DNA of 64,000 nt from Rhizobium johnstonii 3841 (GTDB taxonomy: Bacteria > Pseudomonadota > Alphaproteobacteria > Rhizobiales > Rhizobiaceae): assembly GCF_000009265.1 (NCBI RefSeq), contig NC_008380.1, forward strand, positions 2,733,501 to 2,797,500, written 5' to 3'. Below the pieces are notes generated by a model, which saw nothing but the letters and a program-made list of their open reading frames with translations, made no database searches and was not told where the DNA came from. The number at the start of each line of letters is the position of its first letter. The first letter of the stretch is position 1. Both the position numbers and the translations under genes were made by a program. Shown here piece after piece: positions 33,294-44,771 of the stretch.

Positions 33294-34097
33294 TTATCGC
33301 GTGCTGAGACCGAAACCCTGCATCAGTCGGCGCGTCGCAAAGTCGGGATTGCCGGATGTAAAGACGGCAAAGTCGAAATTATCGGGGTGAACGGCATCGG
33401 CGATCTGCGGAACGAGTGTGCGCGCCCGCCGGGCAATGGCTTCTGCCGGATCCAGCCAGTCCACCGGCCAAGGCGCAAGCCGGCGGAAAAGATTGGCCAT
33501 GAAGGGATAGTGCGTGCAGGCGAGCACGACGATATCGGTCTTGCGGCCTTCCTTCTCGACGAAACATTGGTCGATCTCGCTCAGCACCGCCTCATCGGAA
33601 ACCACGTCGCCCCGGATATAGGCCTCCGCCATGCGCGCCAGGTTTTCCGACCCGACGAGCCGCACATGGCATTGCTGCGCAAAGGACTGGATGAGATCAC
33701 GCGTATAGGCGCGCTTGACCGTCCCGGGGGTGGCAAGCACCGAAACGAGGCCGGAGCGTGTACGCTCGGCGGCAGGCTTGATGGCCGGCACCGTGCCGAC
33801 GAAGGTCATCTGCGGAAAGGCGGCGCGCAGATCCGCACCGACGAGCGTGAAGGCGGTGTTGCAGGCGATGATGCAGACTTCCGGGTCGTGCTCTTCGAGC
33901 AACCGGCCGAAGAGGCCGATCACCCGCTCCTTCAGCGCCTGCTCTTCCCAGCCGCCATAGGGAAAGCCGGCATCGTCAGCGACATAGATGAAGCCGCGTT
34001 CCGGCATCAGCACGCGCGCCTCGCGCAGCACGGTCAGCCCGCCGATGCCGGAATCGAAGACGAGGACGGGTTTCAGCTCATGCGTCGGCGCTGTCAT
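33294..34097 (-). CDS. murI: Glutamate racemase
   Basis: A 267-residue enzyme that makes D-glutamate for peptidoglycan. The catalytic cysteines lie in CIIACNTAFT and VVLACTHYPF; VLVFDSGIGGLTVLRE is the conserved N-terminal Asp-Ser-Gly-Gly segment. Its start, ATG 34095-34097, overlaps the end of trmJ by 20 bp, which suggests coupled translation. Confidence 0.94.
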   Translation of the reverse strand: MTAPTHELKPVLVFDSGIGGLTVLREARVLMPERGFIYVADDAGFPYGGWEEQALKERVIGLFGRLLEEHDPEVCIIACNTAFTLVGADLRAAFPQMTFVGTVPAIKPAAERTRSGLVSVLATPGTVKRAYTRDLIQSFAQQCHVRLVGSENLARMAEAYIRGDVVSDEAVLSEIDQCFVEKEGRKTDIVVLACTHYPFMANLFRRLAPWPVDWLDPAEAIARRARTLVPQIADAVHPDNFDFAVFTSGNPDFATRRLMQGFGLSTR

Positions 34098-34908
34098 CTG
34101 GCGGTGTTTCCTTGGCCGCTGTCGGGAACCGGCCGCCGCGCGGGCTCTTGCGCGAGAAGCGGTCGAGGGAGGAGATGACGCCGCGCAACACGCTGATTTC
34201 CTGCTCCGTGAAGGCTCGGCGGGATAAGACAGCGCGCAGATTGTCGACCATTTTCGGCTTTTTCCCGGCAGGATGGAAATAACCGCGCGCATCGAGCGCC
34301 TCTTCCAGCTGGTCGAACAGGCCGAACAGCTGTTCCTTGGTCGAAGGCGTCTGCCCCATCGCCTGGAAGGGCACAGCGCCGAGATCCTCCATGCCTGATT
34401 TCATCCATTCATAGGACATCAGCAGCACCGCCTGGGCGATGTTCAGCGAGGCGAAAGCAGGATTGACGGGGAACGTGACGATCTCGTCGGCAAGCGCCAC
34501 CTCCTCGTTGGTCAGCCCCCAGCGCTCGCGCCCGAAGAGGATGCCGGTGCCCTCGCCGGCGCGGAACCTCGCCCGAAGCGTCTCAGCGGCGATGACGGGC
34601 GAGCGGACCGGCTTATAGCCATCGCGCTCGCGCGCCGTCGTCGCATAGACGAAATTAAGATCGGCGACCGCCTGTTCCAGCGTATCGTAGACCTTGGTCT
34701 CCTCGATCACGTGATCGGCCTTGGAGGCGGTCGCCAGTGCTTTCTCGTTCGGCCAGCCGTCGCGCGGATTGACGAGGCGGAGCTCGGCAAGGCCGAAATT
34801 CGCCATGGCGCGCGCCACCATGCCGATATTCTCGCCCATCTGCGGCTCGACCAAAATGATGGCCGGCCCTTCGGCCAGAAGTTGACGCTCGCTGTTCGTG
34901 CCTGCCAT
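34078..34908 (-). CDS. trmJ: TrmJ-type tRNA/rRNA 2'-O-methyltransferase
   Basis: A 276-residue SPOUT methyltransferase. AIILVEPQMGENIGMVARAM-ANFGL is the N-terminal signature; the knot motifs are GTGILFGRERWGLTNEE and NIAQAVLLMSYEW. In E. coli TrmJ methylates ribose 32 of tRNAs; the C-terminal extension here (to 276) fits TrmJ better than short TrmL. It may therefore act on the same anticodon-loop position region as TtcA (C32), also encoded in this window. Confidence 0.85.
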   Translation of the reverse strand: MAGTNSERQLLAEGPAIILVEPQMGENIGMVARAMANFGLAELRLVNPRDGWPNEKALATASKADHVIEETKVYDTLEQAVADLNFVYATTARERDGYKPVRSPVIAAETLRARFRAGEGTGILFGRERWGLTNEEVALADEIVTFPVNPAFASLNIAQAVLLMSYEWMKSGMEDLGAVPFQAMGQTPSTKEQLFGLFDQLEEALDARGYFHPAGKKPKMVDNLRAVLSRRAFTEQEISVLRGVISSLDRFSRKSPRGGRFPTAAKETPPDDSADA

Positions 34909-34912
34909 GGTT

Positions 34913-36952
34913 CTATCCCTGTTTCGAGCGCGCAATAACCTCGCCCGGTGCAAACGGCAAGACATCAGCCTGCGGATAGAGCCTTTCCAATGCCGAACCG
35001 ATCATTTCGAGCCCCAATCTGGCGCCCTCGCGCGACAGCGGCAGATGCCGTCCTGTCGTCCGCGATGCCTTGCGCTCGATGAAGAAGCAGGTCGAGCCTT
35101 GCGCGGCCGCATCCTTCATCAGCGCCAGATCCGAGGCGATCAGCCTGTTCAGCTCGTCGGCCTCGTCCGATGCTGCGTAGCTCTTCGCCAGGATGCGCGC
35201 CCAATAGGTGCAGGAGAGGAAGATCGCCAGCGTCTGGCGAATCTGGCCCGGCCGCGTCACCACCGACCAGGAGGAGCCGAGCGGCTTGGCAGCAACCGTC
35301 ACGTCGCGGTAGCAGGCATCGATCTTCTGCGACAGCGTAATTAGCGCAAAACCGCTCTTGCCTTCGCCGATCGCGCTCAACAACTCGTCCAGCGCCTGAA
35401 ACCAGCGGGCGAGTGCTGCATCAAGCGCGCCCCGCGTGCGTGCGGGAAAGACCAGGAAGGCGACCGCCGTTCCGGCCACCGCGCCGATCAAGGTCTCCCC
35501 GATGCGCAGCTGCAGGAGATCGAGCGTCAGCACCCCGGTCATGCCATAGACCAGGCAGAGCACAATCGAGATGAAGAAGGTCATCGTCGCGTAGGAGACC
35601 TGCAGGAAATAGAAGGCGAGGAAAATGCAGATGCCGGCGACAGGAATGGCGATGACAGGCTCACCCGAAATCAGCGTCGCCAGCACGAGGCCGATGGCGA
35701 TCCCGAACACCGTGCCCAGCGACCGCGACAGCGCTTTCATCGCCGTGTCGCCGCGCGAATTGGTGTTGGTGAAAACCAGGAAGGCGGCAAGCACCGCCCA
35801 GAACCAGCGGTCGCGCGACAGAAGCAGGCCGAAGCCCATGGCAAGGGCCGAGGAGAGCGTGATCTGCAGTGCCGAGCGCAGCAGCGGATTGGCAAAGGAA
35901 AAGTCGATCCTTTCGGGCTGCGCAGTGTCCTTGACGACATCAATGCCGGCAAAGCCGGAGGCCTGCCCCTCGGCGATCGCCTGCGTCAGCTGCTGCCGCG
36001 CCTCGCCGAGCCAGAGAAGCGCCCGCACGGTTTCGCCCTGAGGCTCGTCCCTGATGGCTTCCGCCATGGCACTATAGGGTGCAAGCTGGGTTGCATCCGC
36101 CTCGATCACCGCATGGACGAGCGCAAAAGGCGGCGGGCTCTGAAAGCTCAGCACAATCGCGCTCTCGGCGGCGAGATGCGCATCGAAGAGCCGGATCGCC
36201 AGCTCTGCGGCGGGATCCGCGGCGGCATCGAAAACCCCGCCGGGCGGGCGTGGAATGAAGGTCTCCGCCATCAACACCACTTCCTTCAGCCGCTCTTCCA
36301 GCTGGCGCAGCTCCTGCCGGTCGGCTTCGCCGATCTCGGCGCCACCGGCAAGGGTGGCGAGCTTGAAGAGGATCTGGTTGATCCGGCCGCGCACGCTTTC
36401 GAGCGAGCGCAGCAGGTCGCGCCGCCAGTCGTCCGGCAGGAGCACGGCTCTCACCAGATGGCCAACGAGCACCGAGACGACGGGGCCGATCGCCACCGCT
36501 GGCAGCTCGGCAAGAGAAGGCCGGAAATAGGACCCCATGAAATAGGAGGTGAAGGCGAACATGCCGACTGCAAAACCGCGCGGCCCGAACACGCGGCCCG
36601 CCGATGCGAGCGCGATTACCACCAGAAAGACGAGATCGGAGAGAAAGCGGCGATCCTCAAGGCCCGCCGCGATGGCGACAACGCCAAGGCTTGCGACGCA
36701 ACCGAAGAGCCGCGTCACCAATTGTCGCGCATTGCCCTTGTCGCGAACAGCCACCCCGCCCTCGATCGATAGCACGATGCCAAGACCGAAAGCCGCCGTC
36801 GGCAACGGCACGATGAACATCTGGATGGCGAGGAGGATTAAGAAGGAGAAAACGATCGTCAGCGTCACCCGCGAAGCCATGCGCAGGCGCGAAAGCGCCG
36901 GATCGTTTGCAAGCAGCCAGTCGCGGAACTGAAAACCGGAAAACAAATGCAA
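34913..36952 (-). CDS. FUSC-family inner membrane protein (aromatic-acid efflux type)
   Basis: A 679-residue protein with two sets of about six membrane helices (residues ~25-170 and ~365-510) each followed by a soluble region, the FUSC/AaeB-like layout. RVTLTIVFSFLILLAIQMF and ATMTFFISIVLCLVYGM are examples. Relatives export hydroxylated aromatic acids with a periplasmic adaptor, but no adaptor gene is adjacent. The start appears to be TTG at 36950-36952, six bases after AGGGG; a second TTG at 36944-36946 is possible. It ends four bases before trmJ and probably forms an operon FUSC-trmJ-murI. Confidence 0.82.
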   Translation of the reverse strand: MHLFSGFQFRDWLLANDPALSRLRMASRVTLTIVFSFLILLAIQMFIVPLPTAAFGLGIVLSIEGGVAVRDKGNARQLVTRLFGCVASLGVVAIAAGLEDRRFLSDLVFLVVIALASAGRVFGPRGFAVGMFAFTSYFMGSYFRPSLAELPAVAIGPVVSVLVGHLVRAVLLPDDWRRDLLRSLESVRGRINQILFKLATLAGGAEIGEADRQELRQLEERLKEVVLMAETFIPRPPGGVFDAAADPAAELAIRLFDAHLAAESAIVLSFQSPPPFALVHAVIEADATQLAPYSAMAEAIRDEPQGETVRALLWLGEARQQLTQAIAEGQASGFAGIDVVKDTAQPERIDFSFANPLLRSALQITLSSALAMGFGLLLSRDRWFWAVLAAFLVFTNTNSRGDTAMKALSRSLGTVFGIAIGLVLATLISGEPVIAIPVAGICIFLAFYFLQVSYATMTFFISIVLCLVYGMTGVLTLDLLQLRIGETLIGAVAGTAVAFLVFPARTRGALDAALARWFQALDELLSAIGEGKSGFALITLSQKIDACYRDVTVAAKPLGSSWSVVTRPGQIRQTLAIFLSCTYWARILAKSYAASDEADELNRLIASDLALMKDAAAQGSTCFFIERKASRTTGRHLPLSREGARLGLEMIGSALERLYPQADVLPFAPGEVIARSKQG

Positions 36953-37047
36953 ACGCCCCTCATGCCGCCCAGATCGACAGATACCGCCGCAAGAGCGGAA
37001 ATCAAACCGCCCGAGATCGAATCCCGATGCTCTCGAATGTCGCGCGC

Positions 37048-37575
37048 CTATTGGCCTTTGGCAATCAGCGCCATCGTCGCCTTCAGGGAATCGCGTGCCT
37101 GCGTCTCGATATTCTCGGTGACGATATCGTCGATGACGGGTTTGCCGCCTTCTTCGACCACGAGGAAATGAACGGTCGTATAATCCTTGGCGTCAGGAGC
37201 GTCCGAGCAGGCGGATTTTCGGAAGCGCACCGTCACCTCGGCCACGCCGTCGACCACAGGCGCTGCCGCCATCGTCAGATCCTCCAGCGGGCAGGCATCC
37301 TGGCCGTTGACGATGACGTCGTAGTCGAAGGGCGAAATGCCGTCGTCGTCGACGGCAGGAAACTGCGCCGCCGCCTGGTATCTCGCGACGAAATCGCGGC
37401 TGTAGAGATGGTCGAGCCGGCTCGCATCGAAAATGTCGGTCCAATCGCTGTTATTGTCGGCCCAATTGCTCTTGGTCGCCTCCATGATCTCCCTCACGGG
37501 AGCGGTAATGTCGGCGGCATGGCCGATGCCGGAAAAGGCGATAAGGCTTACGATAACAACGGCGAATGTCTTCAT
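37048..37575 (-). CDS. Hypothetical exported protein
   Basis: A 175-residue protein with a signal peptide (MKTFAVVIVSLIAFSGIGHA-A, cut near residue 20). The mature part begins DITAPVREIMEATKSNWADN and has two cysteines (QDACPL, KSACSD) that may pair in the periplasm, plus FLVVEEGGKPVIDDIV near the end. The shape resembles small NTF2-like periplasmic proteins (DUF3828 type), but I am not sure. It is divergent from icd. Confidence 0.6.
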   Translation of the reverse strand: MKTFAVVIVSLIAFSGIGHAADITAPVREIMEATKSNWADNNSDWTDIFDASRLDHLYSRDFVARYQAAAQFPAVDDDGISPFDYDVIVNGQDACPLEDLTMAAAPVVDGVAEVTVRFRKSACSDAPDAKDYTTVHFLVVEEGGKPVIDDIVTENIETQARDSLKATMALIAKGQ

Positions 37576-37672
37576 GCTCGAATGTCCGGGGGCGGCAGAT
37601 CGAGGCGGACACTAGCCAAATTCCAGCACTTGGCAATGGCGGCAAAAACGCATTGTCGAGCCCCTTGCAGCT

Positions 37673-37700
37673 TTGCGTTCCCTGATCACAATGCTATAGC
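37673..37700 (+). promoter_or_regulatory. Possible icd promoter
   Basis: TTGCGT at 37673-37678 and TATAGC at 37695-37700, 16 bp apart, about 55 bp before the icd start. Confidence 0.35.
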
Positions 37701-37763
37701 GCTCCTCATCACATCACCCACCCGGGACGCCGGTCCCCATTGAAGCTCGAACGAGGCAGATAC

Positions 37764-38975
37764 ATGAACAAGATCAAGGTCGCCAATCCCGTCGCCGATC
37801 TCGACGGCGATGAAATGACGCGCATCATCTGGCAGCTCATCAAGGATAAGCTGATCCATCCGTATCTTGACCTCGACATCGACTATTTCGACCTCTCGGT
37901 CGAAAACCGCGACGCCACCAACGACCAGGTCACCGTCGATGCCGCCAACGCCATCAAGAAGTACGGCGTCGGCATCAAGTGCGCGACGATCACGCCGGAT
38001 GAAGCCCGCGTCAAGGAATTCAACCTCAAGGAAATGTGGAAGAGCCCGAACGGCACGATCCGCAACATCCTCGGCGGAGTTATCTTCCGCGAACCGATCA
38101 TCTGCAAGAACGTGCCGCGCCTGGTTCCCGGCTGGACCAAGCCGATCGTCGTCGGCCGCCATGCCTTCGGCGACCAGTACCGCGCCACCGATTTCAAGTT
38201 CCCCGGCAAGGGCAAGCTGACGATCAAGTTCGTCGGCGAAGACGGCACAGTCATCGAGAAGGAAGTCTTCAACGCACCGGGCGCCGGCGTTGCCATGGCC
38301 ATGTACAACCTCGACGAATCGATCCGTGAATTCGCCCGCGCTTCGATGATGTACGGCCTGATGCGCAAGTGGCCGGTCTATCTGTCGACCAAGAACACCA
38401 TCCTCAAGGCCTATGACGGCCGCTTCAAGGACATTTTCGAGGAAGTCTACGAGACCGAATTCAAGGATCAGTTCAAGGAAGCCGGCATCACCTACGAACA
38501 CCGCCTGATCGACGACATGGTCGCCTCGGCGCTCAAGTGGTCGGGCGGTTACGTCTGGGCCTGCAAGAACTATGACGGCGACGTCCAGTCCGACACCGTC
38601 GCTCAAGGCTTCGGCTCGCTCGGCCTGATGACCTCGGTTCTGCTGACGCCCGACGGCAAGACGGTCGAAGCCGAAGCCGCTCACGGCACGGTCACCCGCC
38701 ACTACCGCCAGCACCAGAAGGGCCAGGAAACCTCGACGAACTCGATCGCCTCGATCTTCGCCTGGACCCGCGGCCTAGCGCACCGCGCCAAGCTCGACGA
38801 CAATGCCGAGCTTGCCCGCTTCGCCGCGACGCTCGAAAAGGTCTGCGTCGACACCGTCGAATCCGGTTTCATGACCAAGGACCTGGCGCTGCTGATCGGC
38901 CCCGACCAGCCGTGGCTCTCGACCACCGCCTTCCTCGACAAGATCGACCAGAACCTGCAGAAGGCCATGGCGTAA
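37764..38975 (+). CDS. icd: NADP-dependent isocitrate dehydrogenase (eukaryote-like type)
   Basis: A 403-residue TCA-cycle enzyme turning isocitrate into 2-oxoglutarate. It belongs to the type II, homodimeric, eukaryote-like class: VANPVADLDGDEMTRIIW at the N-terminus, KSPNGTIRNILGG (substrate-binding Ser/Asn), and NYDGDVQSDTVAQGFGSLG (metal Asp residues), rather than the E. coli-type sequence. Start ATG 37764. A strong terminator follows. Confidence 0.97.
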   Translation: MNKIKVANPVADLDGDEMTRIIWQLIKDKLIHPYLDLDIDYFDLSVENRDATNDQVTVDAANAIKKYGVGIKCATITPDEARVKEFNLKEMWKSPNGTIRNILGGVIFREPIICKNVPRLVPGWTKPIVVGRHAFGDQYRATDFKFPGKGKLTIKFVGEDGTVIEKEVFNAPGAGVAMAMYNLDESIREFARASMMYGLMRKWPVYLSTKNTILKAYDGRFKDIFEEVYETEFKDQFKEAGITYEHRLIDDMVASALKWSGGYVWACKNYDGDVQSDTVAQGFGSLGLMTSVLLTPDGKTVEAEAAHGTVTRHYRQHQKGQETSTNSIASIFAWTRGLAHRAKLDDNAELARFAATLEKVCVDTVESGFMTKDLALLIGPDQPWLSTTAFLDKIDQNLQKAMA

Positions 38976-39002
38976 GCCGGCCTTTCCGAGATAACATCGA
39001 AG

Positions 39003-39026
39003 CGGCGGGGATCTCCCCGCCGTTTT
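39003..39026 (+). terminator. Rho-independent terminator of icd
   Basis: 8-bp perfect stem CGGCGGGG / CCCCGCCG, ATCT loop, TTTTCATTTT tail. It ends only 21 bp before the start codon of the next gene, whose ribosome site (GGGAG) lies just behind it. Confidence 0.9.
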
Positions 39027-39046
39027 CATTTTGGGAGAATGAACCG

Positions 39047-39493
39047 ATGACGGCCATCCTGCGACCGCTCGAATCCTCGGACCGCGCCGCTTGGGAACCC
39101 TTGTGGGAGGCCTATCAGCGCTTCTACGAAGTGGTCATTCCGCCAGAAACCACCGATCTCACCTGGGCTCGCTTCCACGATCCTGACGAACCGATGCATG
39201 CACTCGGCGCCTTCGACGAAGACGGCCGTCTTGTCGGCATCGTGCATGCCATCTTTCACCGCTCCTGCTGGCTGCCGCAATGGACCTGCTACCTGCAGGA
39301 TCTCTATGTCGACAATAGCCAGCGCGGGCTCGGCACCGGAGCCGCATTGATCGAGGCCGTCGCCGACCTCGCACGCGCCAACGGCGCAGGCAGGCTCTAC
39401 TGGATGACCCACGAGACCAATGCAACGGCCCGCCGGCTCTATGACAGGATCGCCGAGCGCTCCGGCTTCATCCAATATCGCAAGGCGCTCTAA
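39047..39493 (+). CDS. GNAT acetyltransferase
   Basis: A 148-residue GNAT protein. TAILRPLESSDRAAWEPLWE is the first helix; CYLQDLYVDNSQRGLGTGAA holds the acetyl-CoA loop Q-R-G-L-G-T-G; and WMTHETNATARRLYDRIAER with GFIQYRK is the final part. Acceptor unknown. ATG 39047 has GGGAG 10 bases upstream. Since the icd terminator lies immediately before it, its transcription is probably read-through or from a promoter inside the 3' end of icd. Confidence 0.87.
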   Translation: MTAILRPLESSDRAAWEPLWEAYQRFYEVVIPPETTDLTWARFHDPDEPMHALGAFDEDGRLVGIVHAIFHRSCWLPQWTCYLQDLYVDNSQRGLGTGAALIEAVADLARANGAGRLYWMTHETNATARRLYDRIAERSGFIQYRKAL

Positions 39494-39570
39494 CGGTCGG
39501 GACTTGCAGGCGGCCATCGCTGCGCTATTGATTCCGTGGGACCAAATAACGGCAACACGAGGAGGACGTC

Positions 39571-40197
39571 ATGACAGAAGAATTGGTATTCTATACGAAC
39601 CCGATGTCGCGCGGCCGCATCGCGCGCTGGATGCTGGAGGAGATCGGCCAGCCTTACCGCACCGAACTCCTGACCTTCGGCGAAACCATGAAGGCGCCGG
39701 AATATCTCGCGGTCAATCCGATGGGCAAGGTGCCGGCAATCCGCCACGGCGACACCATCGTCACCGAATGCGCGGCGATCTGCGCCTATCTAGCCGAGAC
39801 CTTCCCCGAAAAGGCCCTGGCGCCGAAGCAGGAGGAGCGCGCCCGCTATTACCGCTGGATGTTCTTTGCCGCCGGCCCGCTCGAATCGGCGGTGACGATG
39901 AAGGCTCTCGGCTTCGAAATTCCGAAAGAGCGGCTGCGCATGGCCGGGTGCGGCGGTTTCGGCGACGTCATGAACACACTCGAGAAAGCCGTCTCCGCTT
40001 CGACCTACATCACCGGCGAGCGTTTCACCGCCGCCGACGTCTATGTCGGCTCCCATATCGGCTGGGGCATCGGATTCGGCGGCATCGAAAGACGCCAGGC
40101 CTTCCTCGACTATGTCGGCCGCATCAGCCAGCGTGAGGCCTACAAGCGGGCCAACGCCCTTGATGACGAAGCCATCAAGACAATGCAGGCCGCCTGA
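39571..40197 (+). CDS. Glutathione S-transferase family protein
   Basis: A 208-residue GST. The N-terminal thioredoxin-like domain (1-80) has LVFYTNPMSRGRIARWMLEE with a likely catalytic Ser in NPMSRG, the cis-Pro in NPMGKVPAI, and the T-E-C-A-A-I-C-A-Y-L glutathione-binding segment. The C-terminal helical domain has GERFTAADVYVGS, the N-capping box. Beta/zeta-like bacterial GST; its substrate is unknown. Confidence 0.9.
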   Translation: MTEELVFYTNPMSRGRIARWMLEEIGQPYRTELLTFGETMKAPEYLAVNPMGKVPAIRHGDTIVTECAAICAYLAETFPEKALAPKQEERARYYRWMFFAAGPLESAVTMKALGFEIPKERLRMAGCGGFGDVMNTLEKAVSASTYITGERFTAADVYVGSHIGWGIGFGGIERRQAFLDYVGRISQREAYKRANALDDEAIKTMQAA

Positions 40198-40256
40198 GAG
40201 AAGTGCTAAGCGTCCCCGGCGGCGCGGCAGATCCGCCGCGCCGCCGATCGATGACT

Positions 40257-41108
40257 TCATACGAGCGGCATGTGAATATCCGTCAGAAGCTCGGTCGGCG
40301 ACACCTCGCGCGGATTGTTGAGATATTCCTCGAACATGACCCCGTCCTTCAGCTGCCGGCCGGATTTCGGCAGCCAATCGGCAAAGAGCCACTGATAGGA
40401 CTTGGACATGTCGGCATAGGGACCCTTGTGGCGCAGCACCGCATAATCGCCGCCCTCGATCGTGCGCCGCTCGAAGGGTGCCGCCGCCGGCACTTCGGCA
40501 GCGCCGGTGACGCAGGCTATCGAGCGCAGCTTTTTCTCCGGCACAAGATCGGGATCGTCGAGATAGACGCCGATCATCCGCATGTCGGGCTTGGCAAGGC
40601 CGCGGGCATAAAGCGTGCCGAACAGCGTCTCGAAGGCCTTGTCGATCTGCATGTAGGAGCCGGTATGGGCAACGCCGATCAACTCGATCGGCCCGATCTC
40701 GCGTATGGTAACGTCTAACATGGCTTTGGTCTTTCCGTCAGGTGAGGGTTCGAAGGCTGTGTGGCTTCCCTCTTTCCGATAGCGGGCCGGCGGCATGCCG
40801 TAGACCGACTTGAAGATACGATTGAAGGATTGGAGATTGGGATAGCCTGATCGCTTCGCAATTTCGCTGACGGCAAGCTCCGTGCGGACGATCTCGCCCG
40901 CCGCACGATGCAGCCTGAGCCGCTTGACGGTGGCCGCCAGCGTCTCGCCGTAAATCGCCCGGTAGATCCTGTGCCAGTGATAGCTCGACATGCAGGCAAT
41001 CTCGGCAAGGCGCTCCATATCCAGCTCCTCGTCGAGGTGGTCGTGAATATAGGCCGAAACCCGTCTAAGACGGTTTTCATAAAGTGCCCATGCCGTGTCG
41101 CCATTCAT
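40257..41108 (-). CDS. AraC-family regulator with GyrI-like effector domain
   Basis: A 283-residue protein of Rob/SoxS-like layout: AraC-type double helix-turn-helix at 10-115 (DMERLAEIACMSSYHWHRIY; AVSEIAKRSGYPNLQSFNRI-FKSVYGMPPARYR) and a GyrI-like ligand-binding domain at 125-283 (VTIREIGPIELIGVAHTGSY; GGDYAVLRHKGPYADMSKSY). GyrI-like domains bind small hydrophobic or cationic molecules. It is divergent from a LysE-type exporter 128 bp away, the likely target. ATG 41106-41108 with GAGG upstream. Confidence 0.9.
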   Translation of the reverse strand: MNGDTAWALYENRLRRVSAYIHDHLDEELDMERLAEIACMSSYHWHRIYRAIYGETLAATVKRLRLHRAAGEIVRTELAVSEIAKRSGYPNLQSFNRIFKSVYGMPPARYRKEGSHTAFEPSPDGKTKAMLDVTIREIGPIELIGVAHTGSYMQIDKAFETLFGTLYARGLAKPDMRMIGVYLDDPDLVPEKKLRSIACVTGAAEVPAAAPFERRTIEGGDYAVLRHKGPYADMSKSYQWLFADWLPKSGRQLKDGVMFEEYLNNPREVSPTELLTDIHMPLV

Positions 41109-41236
41109 GTCGGAACCTCGTGCAAATCGATCGGCTTGAGAGAACCATAACCCGATTTGACAAATCCTGCGGACTTGAACCTTCGGCGAATCCTGCGTAG
41201 ACCGGAATTCCGGCTCGAACTCAAAAGGAATGATAG

Positions 41237-41869
41237 ATGCCGGATTTTTCAACATTAATGCTCTTTGCCGCCGCAGCGCTGGTGCTGACCGCCACGCCCG
41301 GTCCCGACATGCTGCTGATCGCCTCTCGCAGCATCAGCCAGGGACGCGCTGCCGGTTTCCTGACCTATGCCGGCATCGCGCTCGGCACCTATTGCCACGC
41401 CATTGCCGCAGCCTTTGGGCTGTCGCAGCTCTTCATGACCGTGCCGGCCGCCTATGAGACGGTGCGCTGGGCCGGCTGTTGCTATCTTCTCTATCTCGCC
41501 TACAAGACGGTCCGCTCGGAAGGCATCGCCTTTCAGCCGGCATCGACGCTGAAGCGACTGTCGGGCCGGCGTATCTTCTCTGCGGGCCTTGCCACCAATC
41601 TGCTCAATCCGAAGATGGCGCTCTTCGTCATGGCGCTCTTTCCGCAATTCGTGAATGCGTCAGCAGGATCTCTGACGGTACAGATGCTGATACTTGCAAG
41701 CATCCTGAACGGCATCGGCCTCGTCGTGAATGGCGCCGTGATTTTCCTAGGAAGCACGATCCGTTCGAGACTCCAATCGACGAGGCGTTTCCCGAAGTTG
41801 CCGCAATATATCCTGGCAACGGTCTTCACCGGGCTCGCCTGCCGCCTGGCATTGCAGCCGCGAAGCTGA
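41237..41869 (+). CDS. LysE/RhtB-family exporter
   Basis: A 210-residue protein with about six membrane segments. ALVLTATPGPDMLLIASRSI is the family signature (T-P-G-P in TM1), then GRAAGFLTYAGIALGTYCHA and GLATNLLNPKMALFVMALFP. Members export amino acids or related compounds. It is divergent from the AraC/GyrI regulator, which probably controls it. Confidence 0.9.
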   Translation: MPDFSTLMLFAAAALVLTATPGPDMLLIASRSISQGRAAGFLTYAGIALGTYCHAIAAAFGLSQLFMTVPAAYETVRWAGCCYLLYLAYKTVRSEGIAFQPASTLKRLSGRRIFSAGLATNLLNPKMALFVMALFPQFVNASAGSLTVQMLILASILNGIGLVVNGAVIFLGSTIRSRLQSTRRFPKLPQYILATVFTGLACRLALQPRS

Positions 41870-41898
41870 ACATCGAGTGACCACGGTCGCTGAAAACA

Positions 41899-41939
41899 AA
41901 ACCGGCTGCGAAATCCATGATCTCGCAGCCGGTTTAAAT
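41899..41939 (-). terminator. Bidirectional terminator between lysE-type gene and alaS
   Basis: 13-bp perfect arms AAACCGGCTGCGA (41899-41911) and TCGCAGCCGGTTT (41923-41935). On the minus strand a T-rich tail follows, ending alaS; on the plus strand it lies 30 bp after the exporter stop. Confidence 0.88.
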
Positions 41940-41963
41940 TTCAAACTGTTGTCAGGCGGTAGT

Positions 41964-44618
<2,655 letters not shown>

Positions 44619-44701
44619 GCTATGCCCTTCAATGCTGCCGGAGGCAGGTAATTTAAATTCATCGGCTTTTAACGTTCACCCCCGCCGCTGTCCAGCAGAC
44701 A

Positions 44702-44739
44702 AACAAAACCGGCCGCATTCTCATCAGGAATGCGGCCGG
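44702..44739 (-). terminator. Rho-independent terminator of recA
   Basis: 12-bp perfect arms CCGGCCGCATTC (44709-44720) and GAATGCGGCCGG (44728-44739), loop TCATCAG; minus-strand tail TTTTGTTT. Confidence 0.88.
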
Positions 44740-44771
44740 CTGGAACTGTCCGATGAGTTTAGGCGCGAAAA